NCBI RefSeq assembly: GCF_023983475.1
Contig: NZ_CP092712.1
Location: forward strand, 1,302,001 to 1,366,000
DNA from: Aliivibrio fischeri ATCC 7744 = JCM 18803 = DSM 507
GTDB taxonomy: Bacteria; Pseudomonadota; Gammaproteobacteria; Enterobacterales; Vibrionaceae
Direction: 5' to 3'
Length of the DNA: 64,000 nt
In this document: piece by piece, positions 25,824 to 35,307 of the stretch
How positions within the stretch are numbered: position 1 is the first letter of the stretch
Layout: each line of letters begins with the position of its first letter
Position numbers and translations under genes: made by a program
Notes under the pieces: generated by a model
Databases searched by the model: none
What the model saw: only the letters and a program-made list of their open reading frames with translations
Told to the model about the DNA's origin: nothing

Positions 25824-27752
25824 ATGCCTGTAATTACTCTTCCAGACGGTTCTCAACGTCAATTCGATAACGCTGTTTCAACTATGGATGTCGCTGCTGA
25901 CATCGGTCCAGGTCTTGCGAAAGCTTGTATCGCTGGTCGTGTTGATGGTGTTCGTGTTGATGCGTGCGATTTAATTGAAAATGACGCTCAACTTGAAATC
26001 ATCACAGCAAAAGATGAAGACGGTTTAGAAATCATTCGTCACTCTTGTGCGCACCTTTTAGGTCACGCAGTTAAGCAGCTTTTCCCTGAAGCTAAGATGG
26101 CGATTGGTCCAACAATCGATAACGGTTTCTACTACGATATCGATATGGAGCACTCTTTAACGCAAGAAGATCTTGATAAGATTGAAAAGCGTATGAAGGA
26201 TCTTGCTAAGACCAAGTACCAAGTAATTAAGAAGAACGTAAGCTGGCAAGAAGCGCGTGATACTTTTGAAGCACGCGGTGAAACTTACAAGATTGAAATC
26301 CTTGATGAAAACGTATCTAAAGACGATCGTCCAGGTTTATATCACCACGAAGAATACATTGATATGTGTCGTGGTCCTCACGTTCCTAACATGAGCTTCT
26401 GTCAGAACTTTAAGATTCTGAACGTTGCTGGTGCATATTGGCGTGGTAACAGTGACAACAAAATGCTGCAACGTGTCTATGGCACTGCATTCCAAGATAA
26501 GAAGTTGCTTAAAGCACACCTTATCCGCCTAGAAGAAGCAGCAAAGCGTGATCACCGTAAAATTGGTAAGCAGCTTGATCTGTTCCATATGCAGCAAGAA
26601 GCTCCAGGTATGGTGTTCTGGCATCACAATGGTTGGACTATCTTCCGTGAACTAGAAGTATTTGTTCGTGAAAAACTAACTCAGTACGATTACCAAGAAG
26701 TAAAAGGCCCATTGATGATGGACCGCGTACTTTGGGAACGTTCTGGTCACTGGGACAAATACGCAGAAGCGATGTTCACAACAAGTTCAGAGAACCGTGA
26801 ATACGCAATTAAACCAATGAACTGTCCAGGTCACGTTCAAATCTTTAACCAAGGTCTGAAATCATACCGTGATTTACCATTACGTATGGCTGAGTTTGGC
26901 TCATGTCACCGTAATGAACCATCTGGTGCTCTACACGGCATTATGCGTGTTCGTGGCTTCACTCAAGATGATGCACACGTATTCTGTACAGAAGCACAAG
27001 TTCAACAAGAAGTTAAATCTTGTATTGAAATGGTTTATGATACATATCAGACATTTGGTTTTGATAATATCGTAGTTAAGCTGTCTACACGTCCAGAACA
27101 ACGCGTTGGTTCTGATGAAATGTGGGACCGTGCTGAGTCAGATTTAAAACTTGCTCTAGAGTCAATGGAGATTCCATACGAGATTCAAGAGGGTGAGGGT
27201 GCGTTCTACGGACCGAAAATTGAATTTACTTTGCATGATTGTCTGGACCGTGCGTGGCAATGTGGTACAGTACAGCTTGATTTTGCATTACCAGAGCGTT
27301 TAGGTGCAACTTACGTTGGTGAAGATAACGAACGTCACACACCAGTGATGATTCACCGCGCGATTTTAGGTTCACTAGAGCGTTTCATTGGTATCTTAAT
27401 CGAAGACTATGCAGGCTTTTTCCCAACGTGGTTAGCTCCTGAACAAGCAATTGTTATGGGAATTACGGACAAACAAGCTGATTACGTACAAGAAATTGCA
27501 AAAAAACTGCAAAAAAATGGATTTAGAGTGAAAGCGGACTTGAGAAATGAGAAGATTGGCTTTAAAATCCGTGAACATACTTTGAAGCGTGTACCGTATA
27601 TGCTTGTTTGTGGCGACCAGGAGATGGAAGCTGGAGAAATTGCAGTACGTACTCGTAAAGGTAAAGATTTGGGTAAATTCAAAATTGATGATTTTGTTGC
27701 ATTCCTGCAGCAAGAAGTTAGTGCCCGAACGCTCAATACTGTGGAGGAATAA
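25824..27752 (+). CDS. thrS: Threonyl-tRNA synthetase
   Basis: 642 residues, the E. coli size. N-terminal TGS domain ([24 protein letters not shown]), editing domain with [16 protein letters not shown], and class II catalytic core with motif 2 ([22 protein letters not shown]), zinc ligands Cys in MNCPGH and the HR motif, then the anticodon-binding domain. It charges tRNA-Thr in the cytosol. Good ribosome site AAAGGA. First gene of the thrS-infC-rpmI-rplT cluster; the anticodon-like leader hairpin suggests translational autorepression. Confidence 0.97.
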   Translation: MPVITLPDGSQRQFDNAVSTMDVAADIGPGLAKACIAGRVDGVRVDACDLIENDAQLEIITAKDEDGLEIIRHSCAHLLGHAVKQLFPEAKMAIGPTIDNGFYYDIDMEHSLTQEDLDKIEKRMKDLAKTKYQVIKKNVSWQEARDTFEARGETYKIEILDENVSKDDRPGLYHHEEYIDMCRGPHVPNMSFCQNFKILNVAGAYWRGNSDNKMLQRVYGTAFQDKKLLKAHLIRLEEAAKRDHRKIGKQLDLFHMQQEAPGMVFWHHNGWTIFRELEVFVREKLTQYDYQEVKGPLMMDRVLWERSGHWDKYAEAMFTTSSENREYAIKPMNCPGHVQIFNQGLKSYRDLPLRMAEFGSCHRNEPSGALHGIMRVRGFTQDDAHVFCTEAQVQQEVKSCIEMVYDTYQTFGFDNIVVKLSTRPEQRVGSDEMWDRAESDLKLALESMEIPYEIQEGEGAFYGPKIEFTLHDCLDRAWQCGTVQLDFALPERLGATYVGEDNERHTPVMIHRAILGSLERFIGILIEDYAGFFPTWLAPEQAIVMGITDKQADYVQEIAKKLQKNGFRVKADLRNEKIGFKIREHTLKRVPYMLVCGDQEMEAGEIAVRTRKGKDLGKFKIDDFVAFLQQEVSARTLNTVEE

Positions 27753-27755
27753 GGT

Positions 27756-28307
27756 ATTAAAGGCGGAAAAAGAGCCCAACAGCCGGCTAAACAAAATGCT
27801 CATCGTCTAAACGGTGAAATTCGTGGCGTTAAAGAAGTGCGCCTAACAGGCCTAGATGGTGAATCAGTAGGTGTCGTTTCTCTAAACGAAGCTCTGGATG
27901 CAGCACTTGAAGCTGGTGTTGACTTAGTTGAAATCAGCCCAAATGCCGAGCCACCAGTTTGTCGTGTGATGGACTATGGCAAATTCCTCTTCGAAAAGGC
28001 GAAGGCTGCTAAAGAACAGAAGAAAAAGCAAAAACAGGTTCAGATCAAGGAAATTAAATTCCGACCTGGAACTGATATTGGAGACTATCAGGTAAAACTA
28101 CGCAACCTGACTGGTTTCCTTGAAGACGGCAACAAAGTGAAGGTAACAATTCGCTTCCGTGGCCGCGAAATGGCTCACCAAAACATCGGTGTTGACGTTC
28201 TTAATCGTTTGAAAGCGGATACTGAAGAATTTGCAGTAGTCGAATCTTTCCCAACGAGAATTGAAGGTCGCCAGATGATTATGGTGTTGGCCCCTAAGAA
28301 GAAGTAA
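27756..28307 (+). CDS. infC: Translation initiation factor IF-3 (AUU start)
   Basis: 183 residues when started at ATT 27756: [23 protein letters not shown], which aligns with the N-terminus of E. coli IF-3 and follows GGAGG at 27743-27747 by 8 nt. Any later GTG start would remove the conserved N-terminal domain. AUU is the known start of infC in enteric bacteria and lets IF-3 limit its own synthesis. Domain 1 contains [18 protein letters not shown], the linker is KKKQK, and domain 2 ends [19 protein letters not shown]. Only 3 bp after thrS, so co-transcribed. Confidence 0.95.
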   Translation: MKGGKRAQQPAKQNAHRLNGEIRGVKEVRLTGLDGESVGVVSLNEALDAALEAGVDLVEISPNAEPPVCRVMDYGKFLFEKAKAAKEQKKKQKQVQIKEIKFRPGTDIGDYQVKLRNLTGFLEDGNKVKVTIRFRGREMAHQNIGVDVLNRLKADTEEFAVVESFPTRIEGRQMIMVLAPKKK

Positions 28308-28330
28308 TTTAGTGCATTCAAGTAATACAG

Positions 28331-28360
28331 CAGGGTAGCTGTTCGCAGTTACCCTGTTTT
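28331..28360 (+). terminator. Strong hairpin between infC and rpmI
   Basis: 11-bp stem CAGGGTAGCTG/CAGTTACCCTG (one G-U) with UUCG tetraloop, then TTTTATT. It looks like an intrinsic terminator or attenuator inside the operon, and could separate rpmI-rplT from infC or take part in L20 control. Confidence 0.7.
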
Positions 28361-28414
28361 ATTCGCCTAATTACTGTATGTTTAATCACGCAACAATGCG
28401 GAGTTATATTCATC

Positions 28415-28609
28415 ATGCCTAAGATGAAATCAAACAAAGGTGCTTCTAAGCGTTTTAAGAAAACTGCTGGCGGTATCAAATTTAAGCACGCTACAAAACG
28501 TCACATCCTGACTAAACGTACTACTAAGAACAAGCGTCAGCTTCGTCCTAACTCTCTACTTCCAAAATGTGAAGTAGCAGCAGTTGCTCGTATGCTTCCA
28601 TACGCATAA
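28415..28609 (+). CDS. rpmI: 50S ribosomal protein L35
   Basis: 64 residues, very basic, [20 protein letters not shown], with the typical [22 protein letters not shown] end split over the last helix. Standard length. It binds 23S rRNA in the large subunit. GCGGAG before the ATG. By analogy with E. coli, L20 would repress this gene and rplT together. Confidence 0.96.
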   Translation: MPKMKSNKGASKRFKKTAGGIKFKHATKRHILTKRTTKNKRQLRPNSLLPKCEVAAVARMLPYA

Positions 28610-28650
28610 TTTTTAGTATTTATTTATAATTTTAGTTTAGGAGAGACATA

Positions 28651-29004
28651 ATGCCTCGCGTAAAACGTGGTGTACAAGCTCGTGCACGTCATAAGAAAGT
28701 TCTGAAACAAGCTAAAGGTTACTACGGTGCACGTTCACGTGTTTATCGTGTAGCTTTCCAGGCGGTAACTAAAGCAGGTCAATATGCTTACCGTGACCGT
28801 CGTAACAAAAAGCGTGTTTTCCGTCAACTTTGGATCGCTCGTATCAATGCTGCAGCTCGTCAAAACGAGATGTCTTACAGCCGTTTCATCAACGGTCTTA
28901 AGAAAGCATCTATTGAAATCGATCGTAAGATCCTAGCTGACATCGCTGTATTCGACAAAGTAGCATTCGCTGCTCTAGTTGAAAAAGCGAAAGCTGCTCT
29001 TTAA
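28651..29004 (+). CDS. rplT: 50S ribosomal protein L20
   Basis: 117 residues, [20 protein letters not shown] at the N-terminus and the globular C-terminal domain ([22 protein letters not shown]) at usual length. It is an early assembly protein of the 50S subunit and the autogenous repressor of rpmI-rplT in E. coli. TAGGAGAGA gives a strong ribosome site. Last gene of the cluster. Confidence 0.96.
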   Translation: MPRVKRGVQARARHKKVLKQAKGYYGARSRVYRVAFQAVTKAGQYAYRDRRNKKRVFRQLWIARINAAARQNEMSYSRFINGLKKASIEIDRKILADIAVFDKVAFAALVEKAKAAL

Positions 29005-29034
29005 TTAGAACAGTTTCAAGGCTTTAAGACTAAG

Positions 29035-29062
29035 AAAGGAGAGCACTAGCTCTCCTTTTTTT
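29035..29062 (+). terminator. Terminator after rplT
   Basis: 10-bp stem AAAGGAGAGC/GCTCTCCTTT, loop ACTA, T run. Confidence 0.9.
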
Positions 29063-29218
29063 ATGCCTGCAATTTATTCATATATTAAGCATCAACTTCC
29101 TAATTTCCTTTCTATCTGTCAGTTTCTGTAAAGCTTATACAACTAACGTAAAGTTACTTTTGATTTAAAAACAAAAGCCTATTATTCACTCAATTGATTC
29201 ATTTAATGAGTATTGAAA

Positions 29219-30538
29219 ATGCGTAAATTTACTGTTCTGTTGCTTTTGCTATGGCTGCCATCTTTTGTTTCATCACTTACTGAATTTGATAGTGTGATGG
29301 ATTTACGTAAACAATTAATCGTCTTAACTGGTTGGCTTGGTTTTGCTTATATGGGCGCCGCTATTGTTCTTTCCGCTCGCTTTAAATGGACAGAACGATT
29401 AGTAAAAGGGCTAGATAAGGCTTATGGTTTACATAAAAAATTAGGGATTTCAGCTTTTATTGCACTGCTCTTGCACTGGTTAGTGATTAAAGCTGCGCAT
29501 TGGGCTGTGCAACTAGGTTGGCTTGTTCGTCCAGCGCATGCAGGAAAAGAGAGAGTGATCACAGGTGTTGATTGGGTTTCTCTTGCAGAGAAAGTAGGTG
29601 ATATATCGTTTAAGGTTTTTATACTTTTTACTATCATTAGCTTGGTTGAAAGAATCAGTTATAAAAAATTTAAAGGGATCCACAAAATTGGTGGAGCATT
29701 AATGTTGGCTGGTGTGTTTCATACGCTGTTTTTGATCAAATGGGATCTTTCATTAATCCCAATGAATATAGCTATTATACTTATCTCTGCTATCTCAGTT
29801 TGGTGCGCAATACTTTCACTAACGGGTTCTATTGGTAAGAAAAATAAAATAGGTGGTCAAGTAGTTCAGGTTGCTAAATTTAAAGATGATTCTGAATTTA
29901 CTGTGGTGGCTCGTCTTCAAATTAAACTGGAGAGTGAACTGCGATATAAAGAGGGACAGTTTGCTTATATCAATTTTCATGACGGTGAAGCGCCACATCC
30001 ATTTTCTATTCTAAATTATAACGAAAAGACAAGATTGGTTGAGTTTGGGATTAAAGATCTTGGGGATTATACGCATCAATTAGTTAACCAAATTGCAGTA
30101 GGAAAAAAAGCAACAGTGGAAGGCGGTTATGGTTACTTTCAAATCCCATCTGATATGAACCAAGTATGGGTAGGGGCCGGAATTGGAATCGTACCATTAT
30201 TATCTCGAATGTATTGGTTACAAAAGAGCACCGACAAAACCACAAAAAGGATTGAAAAAATTCACCTTTTTTATTGTGTAAATAATGAGAAAGAAGCTTT
30301 TTTTAGTACGGAAATAAAAACTATTTTACGTAAGATGGATTTTATTGAATTACACCTTATCGAGTCAGATAAGGGCTATAGATTAACCTCTGAGCATATT
30401 CTAAAGAAAATTGATAATGAGTCATTTTCTGTTAGTTTTTGCGGACCTGAAGGGTTTGGAATGAGTTTAAAGCAAGGTTTGATGGCAAATGGTCTTCCTG
30501 AGGCATCATTTCATAAAGAAATATTTAAAATGCGTTAA
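29219..30538 (+). CDS. Ferric-reductase-like membrane flavocytochrome
   Basis: 439 residues from ATG 29219; the in-frame TTG six bases earlier is not needed. N-terminal about 210 residues hold six membrane segments with paired histidines (LHKKLG, LLHWLV, GIHKIGG, FHTLFLI), the haem ligands of a ferric-reductase-type domain. About 225-440 is a ferredoxin-reductase module: FAD motif HPFSIL, pyridine nucleotide-binding GAGIGIVPLLSRM, and terminal CGPEG. It should pass electrons from NAD(P)H across the inner membrane. The acceptor is unknown; its position beside the heme locus hints at ferric iron. Confidence 0.8.
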   Translation: MRKFTVLLLLLWLPSFVSSLTEFDSVMDLRKQLIVLTGWLGFAYMGAAIVLSARFKWTERLVKGLDKAYGLHKKLGISAFIALLLHWLVIKAAHWAVQLGWLVRPAHAGKERVITGVDWVSLAEKVGDISFKVFILFTIISLVERISYKKFKGIHKIGGALMLAGVFHTLFLIKWDLSLIPMNIAIILISAISVWCAILSLTGSIGKKNKIGGQVVQVAKFKDDSEFTVVARLQIKLESELRYKEGQFAYINFHDGEAPHPFSILNYNEKTRLVEFGIKDLGDYTHQLVNQIAVGKKATVEGGYGYFQIPSDMNQVWVGAGIGIVPLLSRMYWLQKSTDKTTKRIEKIHLFYCVNNEKEAFFSTEIKTILRKMDFIELHLIESDKGYRLTSEHILKKIDNESFSVSFCGPEGFGMSLKQGLMANGLPEASFHKEIFKMR

Positions 30539-30566
30539 TCTGTATTTTGTATTTTTATTTAATTTT

Positions 30567-30600
30567 AAAGAGCCAACATAAACATATTGGCTCTTTTTTG
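30567..30600. terminator. Terminator between the flavocytochrome gene and hutD
   Basis: 10-bp stem AAAGAGCCAA/TTGGCTCTTT, T run on the plus strand; the A-rich left side also suits the minus strand. Confidence 0.85.
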
Positions 30601-30615
30601 AAATCTCTTTGGGCT

Positions 30616-31395
30616 TTATGCTGCAAACACTACAGGGAAATTCAACGTAGGGTGAGCTTGCACTAAGGTTTTGTGTCCATAAACATTCTCTATCATTTCT
30701 GCTGTGATTGCCTCCCATGGCGCTCCGTCTGCTTGCAGCTTTCCATCTTGAAGAACAATGACTCGATCAGAGTATTGTGCCGCCAAATTCAAATCATGCA
30801 GTACCACAATAACCGCAGCACCTTCGTTCGCTAACTCTCTGGCTAACTTTAATGTATTGTGTTGATGTGAAAGATCTAACGCTGATGTTGGTTCATCTAA
30901 CATCACGATTTTCTGCTGATGTTGGCTTACTTGGGTTAGCACTCGCGCTAAATGAACTCGTTGCTTTTCACCACCAGATAGAGAGGGGTAGGCTCTTTCT
31001 GCTAAATGGTTTATTCCCGTCTTTTGCATCATGTTCGATGTGATTTCTCGTAATGCTTGATTGGATAACGATAATGGCAACCCTCCTAGCTCTATCACTT
31101 CATTTACATTAAAAGCAAAAGAGAGGGTACTGTGCTGAGGAAGTACTCCAAGTCGTGTTGCTAGTTCGTTACAATCCCATTGATCTTTTGCTTTTCCGAA
31201 ATAACGAATGTCATTAAAAGAGGCGATTTCATCACATAACAATTTTAGTAATGTACTTTTTCCGGCACCATTTGGCCCAAGTAGTGTTGTGACTTCACCA
31301 CAACGAAGATCTAAGTTAATGTCATCTAAAATTATTTTAGATCCAATGCGATAGGAAATGTTGCTGGCTGAGATAGCTAATGAAGAAAGGTTCAT
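30616..31395 (-). CDS. hutD: Heme ABC transporter ATPase
   Basis: 259 residues. Walker A GPNGAGKST at 40-48, signature LSGGEKQRV, Walker B IVMLDEPTS, and switch histidine in VVLHDLN. Best fit HmuV/HutD type. It energises heme import through HutC from the periplasmic carrier HutB. It shares one base with hutC, so the genes are coupled in the tonB-exbB-exbD-hutBCD operon. Confidence 0.9.
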   Translation of the reverse strand: MNLSSLAISASNISYRIGSKIILDDINLDLRCGEVTTLLGPNGAGKSTLLKLLCDEIASFNDIRYFGKAKDQWDCNELATRLGVLPQHSTLSFAFNVNEVIELGGLPLSLSNQALREITSNMMQKTGINHLAERAYPSLSGGEKQRVHLARVLTQVSQHQQKIVMLDEPTSALDLSHQHNTLKLARELANEGAAVIVVLHDLNLAAQYSDRVIVLQDGKLQADGAPWEAITAEMIENVYGHKTLVQAHPTLNFPVVFAA

Positions 31396-32441
31396 TAAAT
31401 TTTACCTCGTTGGGTAAAGAGTAAATACAAAAAGAAAGGCGCACCAATAATGGCCGTCACGATACCAACAGGCAGTTCAGCAGGGCTAACGGCAACACGA
31501 GCAAACATATCTGCTGCAGTTAATAGAAGGCCGCCAAGTAATGCTGAAAGAGGCAGTAAGGTTTTATGGTTTGGTCCAGATAGCATACGACCAAGGTGAG
31601 GGATGATTAATCCAATAAACCCAATCATTCCAGATAAGCTAACGGTAATACCAACGCCGACAGCACTTAAAATGATCATACGTTTCTTTAATGATTGAAC
31701 ATTAATGCCTAAATGTTTTGCTTCTGCTTCACCAAGAAGTAGGGCGTTAAGTCCTGACGCATTTTTCATAAATAAAATAAGCAAGGTGATAAGACCAATA
31801 CTTGCAAGCAGTAGGTCATTCCACTTTGCTCCGGCTAATGATCCCATAGACCATAACGAGAGATCACGCAGCATTTGATCATCGGCAATGAAATTCAAAT
31901 AGCCAATTCCAGCACCAGATAACGCGCTGATAGCAACACCAGCGAGTAGCATAACGGTGATTGAGGTGCCAAATTTACTGGTTCCTAATCGATAGACAAT
32001 GAGCGTGGTTATTGCGCCACCAAGAAAAGCAAAAATAGGTACAGCGGCAAAATTCATAAAAATAGGAAATTGCTGAGCAACGGATGAAAATAATACGATT
32101 GCCATTGCTGCACCAAGTGCGGCCCCAGCCGATACCCCAATGATCCCAGGTTCAGCAAGAGGATTTCGAAATAACCCCTGCATGACAACCCCAGAAATAG
32201 CCAATATGGCACCAACAAGCATACAAAGAATGGTTCTTGGCAGGCGAACTTGATGAATGATCAAATTAATGTGTGCCGGAATTTCAGCGGTTGACCAAGG
32301 AATAAGGCTATTAAAACTATCACTTAGCGTAATGTTCATTGGTCCTGTCGCAATGGAGCTTACTGCGATAATTAGCAGAGAAAAGCCACTTAACCACAGT
32401 AATTTTGAATAAGAGAGGTATTTTAACAACATAATAATCAC
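31395..32441 (-). CDS. hutC: Heme ABC transporter permease (FecCD family)
   Basis: 348 residues with about ten membrane segments. FecCD features: RLPRTILCMLVGA, GVVMQGLFRNPLAEPGIIGVSAGAALG (shown in parts), GMIGFIGLIIPHLGRM and LPVGIVTAIIGAPFFLYLL. It forms the inner-membrane channel for heme with HutD. Starts immediately after the hutB stop; a second ATG nine bases later would give MLLKYLS. Confidence 0.9.
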   Translation of the reverse strand: MIIMLLKYLSYSKLLWLSGFSLLIIAVSSIATGPMNITLSDSFNSLIPWSTAEIPAHINLIIHQVRLPRTILCMLVGAILAISGVVMQGLFRNPLAEPGIIGVSAGAALGAAMAIVLFSSVAQQFPIFMNFAAVPIFAFLGGAITTLIVYRLGTSKFGTSITVMLLAGVAISALSGAGIGYLNFIADDQMLRDLSLWSMGSLAGAKWNDLLLASIGLITLLILFMKNASGLNALLLGEAEAKHLGINVQSLKKRMIILSAVGVGITVSLSGMIGFIGLIIPHLGRMLSGPNHKTLLPLSALLGGLLLTAADMFARVAVSPAELPVGIVTAIIGAPFFLYLLFTQRGKI

Positions 32442-33290
32442 TTAAGGGTAAAGAAGGGTATTCAAACGAGCAGCCTCATCAAGCGTTGCTAAGCCAAGGC
32501 CACCGACGAGTGCTGAGCCATCAATACCAATAATTTGTTTATTAATACCAGCAGGTGTGGAGGCTAAGGTTGGAATCGATTCGATAATTTTATCAATGCC
32601 TTTTAACTTCTTGATACTACGGTTGCTGACTAAAACAACGTCAGGTTGCATTGAGATCATGGCTTCCATTGAAATAGGTTTAAACGATGATATAGATGAG
32701 CTTGCAGGGTTATTTGCTCCTGCTAAATGGATCAATTCATCCATTGTCGTATCACTGCCAGCCACATAAGGTGCTCTGCCTTCATGCAATAAAAGGTAAA
32801 TGACTTTTTTCTGTTTCGCTTTGCTTGGAATATTACTGTTTAGTAATGCGACCTTTTTATTTACTTGATCCTTGATGGCTTCTGCTTGCGATTGATGCTG
32901 AGTAATAGAAGCAATTTCGTCAATACGATTTAATAAGCCTTGAACCGTTGGCGTGGTGTTTACGATATTCACCTTTACATTCGATTGAGAAAGCAAATCT
33001 AGTGTACTTTGAGGCCCCATTTCGTCGGAACCAATAATTTGTGTTGGTTGTAAGGCTAATAACCCTTCTGTCGATAATTGACGGTGATAACCAATTTTAG
33101 GTAAAGACTGTGTCTGCGGCATTTTGCTCGTTACATCAACGGCAATAAGAGAGTCTTCTGCACCTAGCGCGTAAATTAGCTCCGTAACGGCACTTCCAGC
33201 ACTAATAATACGCTCTTGTGCTGTACTAATGGATGAGAATGAAAGCAATGCTATAGCAAAGAAAGAGGAGGTAAGTTTAGAATTAATCAT
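32442..33290 (-). CDS. hutB: Periplasmic heme-binding protein
   Basis: 282 residues with signal peptide ending SSISTAQ. Class III binding-protein fold (RIISAGSAVTELIYALGAEDSLIAVD; GYHRQLSTEGLLALQPTQIIGSDEMGP in two segments) of the HmuT/HutB type; the YHRQLS segment matches the heme-binding Tyr region of this group. It carries heme from the TonB-dependent receptor to HutCD. Overlaps exbD by 4 nt (ATGA). Confidence 0.88.
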   Translation of the reverse strand: MINSKLTSSFFAIALLSFSSISTAQERIISAGSAVTELIYALGAEDSLIAVDVTSKMPQTQSLPKIGYHRQLSTEGLLALQPTQIIGSDEMGPQSTLDLLSQSNVKVNIVNTTPTVQGLLNRIDEIASITQHQSQAEAIKDQVNKKVALLNSNIPSKAKQKKVIYLLLHEGRAPYVAGSDTTMDELIHLAGANNPASSSISSFKPISMEAMISMQPDVVLVSNRSIKKLKGIDKIIESIPTLASTPAGINKQIIGIDGSALVGGLGLATLDEAARLNTLLYP

Positions 33291-33706
33291 GATTTATTTT
33301 CGTCCATTAAAATTTGAGTTGCTTTAATATTGTTATCTTGTAAAAAGGCCAATAATTTCACCATATGCTGAATTTCAGCTGTTTTATCTGAGGCAATAAC
33401 CACTTGAAAATCTGGCTTACTTTTTACTTTTTGTAGTAATGCGTTAGTAAAAGAAGGCCAAGTAGAATAAGAATGACCATCCAATCCCCAATATGGCGCT
33501 TGTTCTAATATATTAATGGTAAAAGACTTACTGTCTACGTCACTTACCGATTCGGTATCTGCAGTCGGTAAGCTCACTTCTAAAGATTGAAGTTTCACGG
33601 TAGCGGTGAGTAATAAGAAAACCATTACGATGAAAATAATATCGAGTAAAGGAGTCAGATCAGGCTGAATGGATTCTTCAGCAGCAGAGGAAGGTGACTT
33701 AATCAT
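33287..33706 (-). CDS. exbD: TonB-system proton channel protein ExbD
   Basis: 139 residues. One N-terminal membrane helix with the essential Asp (DLTPLLDIIFIVMVFLLLTA), then a periplasmic domain. Works with ExbB to couple the proton gradient to TonB. Overlaps both neighbours by 4 nt (ATGA), indicating tight translational coupling. Confidence 0.92.
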   Translation of the reverse strand: MIKSPSSAAEESIQPDLTPLLDIIFIVMVFLLLTATVKLQSLEVSLPTADTESVSDVDSKSFTINILEQAPYWGLDGHSYSTWPSFTNALLQKVKSKPDFQVVIASDKTAEIQHMVKLLAFLQDNNIKATQILMDENKS

Positions 33707-34386
33707 GCATTCACCTTGATGATTTTATGTTGGATGTTCTCACTCATTGAATCATTTGAGCTAAATACACCTTCAATCCACAAATTAGTGTAATTTAATG
33801 AATGCTCTAAACGTGACAAGATACGATCAGCCCATAAGCCTAGAAGTTGTGAGCTTGCGATAGCAGGTAAGGCAATGATCAAACCAATTGCCGTTGTACG
33901 CATTGCTAACCCTAAACCATCAGCAAGAATATTTGGTGTGATAGACCCCGTTGTTGCTGCTACATCTTTAAACATATCTATCAAGCCAAGAACCGTACCT
34001 AATAAGCCGAGTAATGGGCTGATCATGCCAATAAGAGCTAAAAGACGTAATCCAGAACGCAATTGATGGCGCTTTTCTTGAAGCCATAATCCAGCCACAT
34101 CCTCTCGTAATCCTTTTTTAAAATCACGATGAGCAAGTAGCATGGCATTACCTTTTGCTGAGAGAGCACGACGTTTTTTCAATTCTTGAATAAAGGAGTG
34201 AATACCTTGTGCATCGTCTTTTTCTAATTGACTTAGCGTTGACTGTATTTTTTTATGAGAACAGCCAGAAAAAAGTAAAAGCTGAATGGTTCGTTCAAGT
34301 AACAAGGCAAGAGTGAGTAATGAGCAGCCTAATAGCGGTAAAGCCATAATGCCAAGTTGCGAATATAAGTGTGAAAAGTTAAGCAT
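33703..34386 (-). CDS. exbB: TonB-system proton channel protein ExbB
   Basis: 227 residues, MotA/TolQ/ExbB family. Three membrane segments: near the N-terminus (LPLLGCSLLTLALLLE), about 110-130 (LLALIGMISPLLGLLGTVLG) and about 150-175 (AMRTTAIGLIIALPAIASS). ExbB pentamers enclose ExbD and drive TonB. 21 bp downstream of tonB. Confidence 0.92.
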   Translation of the reverse strand: MLNFSHLYSQLGIMALPLLGCSLLTLALLLERTIQLLLFSGCSHKKIQSTLSQLEKDDAQGIHSFIQELKKRRALSAKGNAMLLAHRDFKKGLREDVAGLWLQEKRHQLRSGLRLLALIGMISPLLGLLGTVLGLIDMFKDVAATTGSITPNILADGLGLAMRTTAIGLIIALPAIASSQLLGLWADRILSRLEHSLNYTNLWIEGVFSSNDSMSENIQHKIIKVNA

Positions 34387-34407
34387 AGTTAAATCCGGTA
34401 TAACTGA

Positions 34408-35163
34408 TTAATTTAGTGAAAATCTGACAGGGATCTGCACACGGTGCGCAATCGCTTGGCCATTGATAACTTGAGGTGAAAATTGCCAATCACGAATCGC
34501 ATTAAGAGCGGCTTCATCGAGAACTTGTGCGCCTGATGACGTGATTAACTCTTGTTTAATTTGTTTTCCATTTTCATTTAGCCAAATTTCATATAGCGCA
34601 GTACCTTCAATACCTTTACGCTGAGCTATGCGAGGGTAACGTGGTGCATCAGGGCGTTTTAAGAAACTCGGTTTTTGGACTAATTGTGGTTTTTCTGTTG
34701 CCCCTGATTTAGAAGCAACAGGTTTTGCTGCTGATTCTTTTTCTACAGGTTTATCTGTTTTCTTAGCCGTTTTAGTTGTTGGCTTAGTTTCTGCTTTTTC
34801 TTTAATAATGTTTTTTTTAGTTTCAATTGGCTTTGACGTTTTTGGTTTTTTAACCATTTTCTTTTTTGGTTTAGGTTTGGTGGATTTCTTCTTTTGCACT
34901 TGTTTTTGAACTGTTTTTTCAACAGTGCTTTGTTGCTTTGGTTGTTCTTTCGGTTTTGTTACTTCATTTTTTTTCGTTTGTACTGACTGATGAGGGGTAG
35001 GAACACTTGGTGCGACAAACTGGATGTTTACTTGTGATGAAGTACTACCGGTAGGCATAGCAAAGGCTTTTTTTTCAGGAACAGACCAAATAAGCGCGGT
35101 ATGAATAGCTAATGAAATACCAGCTGCAGCTAGATAACGAAAGTTCAGCACGAATGTCTCCAT
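34408..35163 (-). CDS. tonB: TonB energy transducer
   Basis: 251 residues. N-terminal membrane anchor with the S-x3-H motif (Ser17, His21 in GISLAIHTALIW). Residues about 55-160 are a Lys/Pro-rich spacer (KPKPKKKMVKKPKTSKP, KPTTKTAKKTDKPVEK). The C-terminal domain (RYPRIAQRKGIEGTALYEIW...RDWQFSPQ) contacts the TonB box of receptors. Start at 35163. First gene of the heme-transport operon, so likely dedicated to heme receptors as TonB1 is in V. cholerae. Confidence 0.92.
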   Translation of the reverse strand: METFVLNFRYLAAAGISLAIHTALIWSVPEKKAFAMPTGSTSSQVNIQFVAPSVPTPHQSVQTKKNEVTKPKEQPKQQSTVEKTVQKQVQKKKSTKPKPKKKMVKKPKTSKPIETKKNIIKEKAETKPTTKTAKKTDKPVEKESAAKPVASKSGATEKPQLVQKPSFLKRPDAPRYPRIAQRKGIEGTALYEIWLNENGKQIKQELITSSGAQVLDEAALNAIRDWQFSPQVINGQAIAHRVQIPVRFSLN

Positions 35164-35208
35164 TTAATTCAGTACTTTTTAAGATGACAATATTATAAAC
35201 AAAACAAG

Positions 35209-35239
35209 AATGAGATCAATTATCAATTGCATTCTCATT
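35209..35239. promoter_or_regulatory. Fur-like box in the tonB/hutW divergent promoter
   Basis: AATGAGA (35209-35215) is mirrored by TCTCATT (35233-35239). Within it, TGAGATCAATTATCA (35211-35225) matches TGATAAT-N-ATTATCA at 11 of 14 positions, with a full right half-site. One Fur site could silence both operons when iron is plentiful. Confidence 0.7.
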
Positions 35240-35307
35240 TAAAAATACTTTATGATGTAAAAAGAAGCAAAACTCTTTGAAGTAACGAGTTAAAAAGAAT
35301 TGAAATC

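Noticed and set aside
27837-27839. GTG as infC start
   Set aside because: Would delete most of the conserved N-terminal segment that is encoded in frame back to ATT 27756.
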